Shown: positions 4,483-7,954 of the stretch, in pieces
Layout of the letters: each line of letters starts with the position of its first letter
How positions within the stretch are numbered: the first letter of the stretch is position 1
Origin: CAITQP01 sp964387965
Lineage (GTDB): Bacteria > Patescibacteriota > Minisyncoccia > Phycocordibacterales > UBA9973
DNA: 7,954 nt
Direction: 5' to 3'
Assembly (NCBI GenBank): GCA_964387965.1
Contig: CAYLXO010000026.1
Location: 1-7,954 of the forward strand
Notes under the pieces: model-generated
What the model was told of the DNA's origin: nothing
The model's input: the letters and a program-made list of their open reading frames with translations, nothing else
Databases searched by the model: none
Position numbers and translations under genes: made by a program

Positions 4483-5958
4483 ATACCACCCTCTTGATAC
4501 AAAATATATAAGGAGTGCATATATCCCAAGACACAGCGAAAGTGGGATATGCTTTATCACTAGCGATGCAAACGGTACATCCGCAAAAAATTCAACGAGA
4601 TATGTAATATACGAAAGCAATCCATGTGTAACTAGTACAAATGGATATGCAAAGGTGTGACTTATCGTACCAAGTAGCCCCGAAAGAAACCCAAAACCCA
4701 TCGTATACGGAACTGCTGGCAAAATAATTATATTTGCAGGAAGCGCGATAAGCGAAAGTGTGCCCATGGTATACACAATAAATGGGAGGACTGCTATCTG
4801 TGCTCCAAGTGTCACAGCAAGCGCTTCACGGAGTGGAATAATAAATAAAAATTTCTTCGGTATGCGTGCAAACCTTCGCTCAAGAAGTGGTGTAATAAAA
4901 ATTATCCCGAGCGTTGCCAAAAACGATAATTGAAATGAAACATCGTACATAAGATATTTTGGATTCCACATGAGCATACAAAATCCCGCAAAAAGTAGCG
5001 CTCGAAATACGTGGTATGGCCGTCCTTCTGTACGCGCAATTATGCCAATAAGTGCCATAATTCCTGCTCGGACTGCTGATGATTGTAATCCTGTGAGTAT
5101 GACAAAAAGCACAACGCCAATCCCACCCATAATACTCGCTGTATACACTGAAAGCCCAAGAATATCTACAAAAAATTCACGCAGTGCACTCACAATAATC
5201 GTGACGTTATACCCTGAAAGAGCAATCATATGAATCGTACCTGTCGTTATCAAGTCGTCACGAAACTGCGCATCAATGGCACTTTTTTCTCCGAGATTTA
5301 ATCCTGCAAGTAAATCGGCTTCATTCTTGGGAAATACAGAATGGAATCCACGAACAACCCAATTTTTTACGGGGATAAGCTTTGCAATAAGTGCGTTGCC
5401 ATTATCGTGCGAAAGTACATGTACATCGGCTGATTGCATACGATACACAATATTGTCTTTATATAAGTATGAAACGTAGTCAAAGTCTGTTCCTTGATTT
5501 GTTTTAAAGTTTTCTGGCAACAATACTGTACCTCGTACTGTTACCTCATCTCCGTATACGATATCTGTGCTAGCGTCTGTCGAGACAAGAATGTTATACC
5601 GACCAACATCAAGAACAAATTGTACGCCATACTCCTTCTCGTCGGGCTCCTCAATAACAACTCCTTGAAAAAGAACTTTTTCTCCTACATATGACTCACT
5701 ACCCCGCATATCAGGAAGAGACAATACAAATCGCTCATACCCAAAAAGAAAAGAAAATGAGGCAATACACACAAAGACGACAGCACGTTTATTTTTTCTT
5801 ATCAATGAATACCCACAAAAAATAAAAATCGCTCCAAGAATCATAATGTGAATCCATGGAGCAATAGGTGCGAGTGAGCCGTACAAAATACCGAGAATGG
5901 TACCGAGCAGTACCGAAAGTAAAATACTATCAAGTGTAGTTAAGAGTCTTTTGACCAT
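4465..5958 (-). CDS. comEC: ComEC/Rec2 DNA-uptake channel, membrane part only
   Basis: ComEC forms the inner-membrane channel that carries single-stranded DNA into the cell during natural transformation. This 497-residue protein has three N-terminal membrane segments (about 10-30, 35-53, 58-76), a DUF4131/OB-like soluble region (about 88-182) and the polytopic Competence domain (about 212-490). Family motifs are LLAGLNLGEKSAID at 216-229, TGTIHMIALSGYNV at 239-252, GLQSSAVRAGIMALI at 290-304, SFQLSFLATLGI at 341-352 and the PANIIILP region near 407-414. It stops after the last membrane segment and lacks the C-terminal metallo-beta-lactamase domain found in full-length ComEC, which is supplied by the gene at 2964-3809. 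It overlaps rnhA by 19 nt, so it is the last gene of the recJ-rnhA-comEC unit. No separate terminator is seen on its strand. Confidence 0.95.
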   Translation of the reverse strand: MVKRLLTTLDSILLSVLLGTILGILYGSLAPIAPWIHIMILGAIFIFCGYSLIRKNKRAVVFVCIASFSFLFGYERFVLSLPDMRGSESYVGEKVLFQGVVIEEPDEKEYGVQFVLDVGRYNILVSTDASTDIVYGDEVTVRGTVLLPENFKTNQGTDFDYVSYLYKDNIVYRMQSADVHVLSHDNGNALIAKLIPVKNWVVRGFHSVFPKNEADLLAGLNLGEKSAIDAQFRDDLITTGTIHMIALSGYNVTIIVSALREFFVDILGLSVYTASIMGGIGVVLFVILTGLQSSAVRAGIMALIGIIARTEGRPYHVFRALLFAGFCMLMWNPKYLMYDVSFQLSFLATLGIIFITPLLERRFARIPKKFLFIIPLREALAVTLGAQIAVLPFIVYTMGTLSLIALPANIIILPAVPYTMGFGFLSGLLGTISHTFAYPFVLVTHGLLSYITYLVEFFADVPFASLVIKHIPLSLCLGIYALLIYFVSRGWYKKSHT

Positions 5959-6674
5959 TCGGCGACAAGTTCACGCTCTTCTTCAGCTGAAAAAACTTTC
6001 TGGTATCGTGCTCCGCGTTTTCCTTTTACGCGAGACTCACATTCCGGCCATGTTTTATGAGTCAGTACTTCACCACCGATTACCGAAACATACGAATAGG
6101 CTATTTTAGATTTGTTCGATTTCGTTTTTTTCTTTGCATCACTTCCTTGTTCAAAATCAAAAAGTGATCCTCCGATAAGCGCCTCATAATCTGAAATCGA
6201 GCCAGTAAATAGAATTTGTTCACCTTTATCTGCGGCACTTGTCGCAATGGCGTCAGCTCGTTCATTGCCTCTATGTCCCACATGACCGCTCACTTTTATC
6301 CATTCAATTACTCGCTTTGCTTTCATACGAAACGCTATCGCGCCAAGTTCTTTCCATATGTCTTGATTGAGTACATCACTGCCGTCTTTTGTCTTCCATC
6401 CATTTTTTTCCCAGCCATATACCCATCCTGTAATTCCTTGTAAAACATACGCAGAATCTGTATGTACATGAACAACGCCCTCTAATTTTCTATCTTCAAT
6501 AAATGTAAGTGCAGAGAGCACTGCAGTAAGCTCCATACGGTTGTTTGTTGTATGATCTTCTCGCCCACCAAGTTCGGTGACCTTACCTTCTTTTGATACT
6601 ACGATCGCTCCCCAACCCCCCGGTCCAGGGTTGCCTCGTGATGCCCCATCAGTAAATACGATAATTCCGTCCAT
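5940..6674 (-). CDS. rnhA: Ribonuclease HI with C-terminal viroplasmin-like domain
   Basis: RNase HI cuts RNA in RNA:DNA hybrids such as R-loops and Okazaki primers. From the ATG at 6674 the protein has 244 residues, much longer than E. coli RNase HI (155). The catalytic domain covers about 1-150: D9 (FTDGASRGNPGPGGWG), E48 (NNRMEL), D73 (HTDSAYV), H131 (VSGHVGHRGNERAD) and D141, all active-site residues present. A Lys/Ser-rich linker (about 176-190) leads to residues 192-240, which resemble the viroplasmin/hybrid-binding domain (Trp-Pro-Glu-Cys at 209-212, VKGKRGARY at 216-224, then a Glu-rich helix). In eukaryotic RNase H1 that domain is N-terminal. The frame is open to 6749, but the extra 25 residues overlap the end of recJ and are not conserved, so the start 4 nt after the recJ stop is preferred. 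Confidence 0.96.
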   Translation of the reverse strand: MDGIIVFTDGASRGNPGPGGWGAIVVSKEGKVTELGGREDHTTNNRMELTAVLSALTFIEDRKLEGVVHVHTDSAYVLQGITGWVYGWEKNGWKTKDGSDVLNQDIWKELGAIAFRMKAKRVIEWIKVSGHVGHRGNERADAIATSAADKGEQILFTGSISDYEALIGGSLFDFEQGSDAKKKTKSNKSKIAYSYVSVIGGEVLTHKTWPECESRVKGKRGARYQKVFSAEEERELVAEWSKDS

Positions 6675-6678
6675 AGGC

Positions 6679-7954
6679 TTATAGTATATCAACAATTCGT
6701 AGCCGGAAAGTAGTCCGTCCTGCAAAAAATGATTTTTCAAGGGTGGCAACTAATTGCGCCGTATCGTTTTCTTCGATCACTTTTGAAAATGATGCACTGT
6801 CTGCAAAAAATGAAATCGCTGTACGTTCCCCGCTATCGTCTCGAACGATAATTTCAAGATGGTTTTTTTCTTTACCAAATTGTTTTGTTTTTTTGATTTG
6901 TACATTTGGAAAAAGGAACGTCGGTTTCGGATTACCCAAACCGAATGGTTGCATACTCTCAATTATTTTTGAAACCGACTCATTTACATGCGAAAGCCCG
7001 AGCTCGGTATCAATGTGGTGTGTTTTTTCATTTGTGTCTTTTTTATGTGTATGAAAAATATCTATAAGCTTTTCTTCCAATGTATGAATCGCCTCGGGTT
7101 TAACAGAAAAACCTCCCGCAAGCTCGTGCCCTCCATAATCTGCAAAATGTTCCCGTGCCTCTTCCATAAGGGTAACAACATTGATTGAACCGTCAGACCT
7201 GCATGACCCCTTCAAAATAGCTTCATCGCCGTCTCCTTGTCTTCCCCATACAAAAACTGGTCGTTCGTATTCTTCACATATTTTCCCAGCAACAATTCCA
7301 AGAACGCCAACACGCCATGAGGGATTACCAATTACTATTACTGGACCTATCTCTCTTTCAGAAAGAGTATGTTTCACCTCTTTCATAATATGCGCGACTA
7401 GTACTTTTCGTTCATCATTTATTTTTGAAAGATGAGTAGCAAGAGTCCCAGCCTTCACTACATCAGTTTCACTTAATAATTCAAATGCACGCATTGGAGA
7501 ATCCATGCGAGATGCAGCATTGATACGAGGAGTAACCATAAATGTAATATCATCTTCGGTAATCGTTCGTTGATCTATTTTTAACAATCGAAGAAGTTGT
7601 GTAAGACCGGGTCGAGGAGACTTACGAAGTACATGCATACCGAAATATGCAATCACTCGATTCTCACCGACAAGCGGGACCATGTCAGAAAGTGTTGCAA
7701 GACCTGCCATATCAAGAAGCCATTTCTCCCACCCTTTTTTTATTGAAAAGTAATCTCCATATTTAAAAAGAAATGCTTGCACGAATTTAAACATCACTCC
7801 TGCACCGCAGAGCATCGGTTCTGGATATGTATCGCCTATTTTCGGATTTACGATAGCAAATGCTTTTGGAAGTGTTTCGTGGGAAATATGGTGATCGGTC
7901 ACAATAACATCAATATTGTTTGACTCGGCATACAGAATGTCTTCATGGTCGCTT
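6679..7954 (-). CDS. recJ: Single-stranded-DNA exonuclease RecJ, C-terminal part (5' end cut by window edge)
   Basis: RecJ is a 5'-3' exonuclease on single-stranded DNA used in recombination, mismatch and base-excision repair. The last 424 codons are present; the frame enters from the right edge with no start. Near the break is the DHH motif IDVIVTDHH (residues 14-22 of this fragment), which belongs to the catalytic DHH domain; the earlier metal motifs lie outside the window. Next come NPKIGDTYPEPMLCGAG, the PRINAASRM motif and the DHHA1 motif GGHELAGGFSV. The C-terminus forms the OB-fold (LEIIVRDDSGERTAISFF to the stop). GTG at 7902 is an internal Val within the DHH motif, not the start. The gene is followed 4 nt later by rnhA and then comEC, so it probably leads an operon for processing and importing DNA. 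Confidence 0.96.
   Translation of the reverse strand, partial: SDHEDILYAESNNIDVIVTDHHISHETLPKAFAIVNPKIGDTYPEPMLCGAGVMFKFVQAFLFKYGDYFSIKKGWEKWLLDMAGLATLSDMVPLVGENRVIAYFGMHVLRKSPRPGLTQLLRLLKIDQRTITEDDITFMVTPRINAASRMDSPMRAFELLSETDVVKAGTLATHLSKINDERKVLVAHIMKEVKHTLSEREIGPVIVIGNPSWRVGVLGIVAGKICEEYERPVFVWGRQGDGDEAILKGSCRSDGSINVVTLMEEAREHFADYGGHELAGGFSVKPEAIHTLEEKLIDIFHTHKKDTNEKTHHIDTELGLSHVNESVSKIIESMQPFGLGNPKPTFLFPNVQIKKTKQFGKEKNHLEIIVRDDSGERTAISFFADSASFSKVIEENDTAQLVATLEKSFFAGRTTFRLRIVDIL

Noticed and set aside
6675..6749. Upstream extension of the RNase HI frame to 6749
   Set aside because: It overlaps the end of recJ by about 70 nt, and the extra residues are unlike any RNase HI N-terminus; the family start is MDGIIVFTDG.
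7900..7902. GTG at 7902 as the recJ start
   Set aside because: The frame continues upstream to the window edge with RecJ-like residues, and this codon lies inside the catalytic DHH motif.
532..7954. Possible recoding of TGA, because the visible stops are only TAA and TAG
   Set aside because: All conserved genes read through cleanly with Trp from TGG and no in-frame TGA. With about ten stops in an AT-rich genome, lack of TGA can be chance.
1..7954. CRISPR array, insertion sequence, tRNA or rRNA genes
   Set aside because: No regularly spaced repeats, transposase frames, flanking inverted repeats or cloverleaf-like sequences were found on either strand.

Overview
The window reads as a housekeeping stretch of chromosome from an uncultivated ultra-small bacterium, most likely a Patescibacteria/CPR (Parcubacteria-like) lineage. 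This is inferred from family features, not from a database search. The evidence is a ComEC split into separate membrane and metallo-beta-lactamase genes, an RNase HI with a C-terminal viroplasmin-like domain, very tight gene packing, and the lack of a clear Shine-Dalgarno sequence before any gene. The standard genetic code fits: no gene needs TGA to be read through, and every visible stop is TAA or TAG.

Left part (1-1981, all minus strand): a rearranged str-type ribosomal region in the transcription order rpsL (S12), rpsG (S7), a small unknown gene, then fusA (EF-G, cut by the window edge). rpsL and fusA have near-identical promoters (TTGCAA, 17-bp spacer, TATAGT). The unknown gene is bracketed by intrinsic terminators and has its own candidate promoter, so the classical single str transcript appears broken into at least three units. 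The rpsL leader carries a tandem 13-bp repeat, and the fusA leader carries a terminator-like hairpin.

Middle part (1982-4464): genes alternate in strand. A membrane site-2 protease (M50, minus) diverges from rpmB (L28, plus) across a 69-bp gap holding a 31-bp imperfect dyad. rpmB converges on an exported ComEC-type metallo-beta-lactamase protein (minus) through a 16-bp-stem bidirectional terminator that overlaps the latter's stop codon. That gene diverges from an Fe/Mn superoxide dismutase (plus), which ends in a terminator overlapping the end of comEC.

Right part (4465-7954, minus strand): a tight apparent operon recJ (cut by the window edge), rnhA, comEC, with a 4-nt gap and then a 19-nt overlap. 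It links a single-strand DNA exonuclease, an RNA:DNA-hybrid nuclease and the DNA-uptake channel. The detached ComEC nuclease-like domain lies just beyond sod, so DNA uptake and nucleic-acid processing dominate this half.

There is no CRISPR array, mobile element, tRNA or rRNA, and no gene-free stretch over 300 bases. I found no clearly new system. The most interesting points are the split comEC locus with altered metal ligands, the swapped domain order in RNase HI, the promoter/terminator layout of the ribosomal region, and a non-proline residue in a normally invariant S12 loop.
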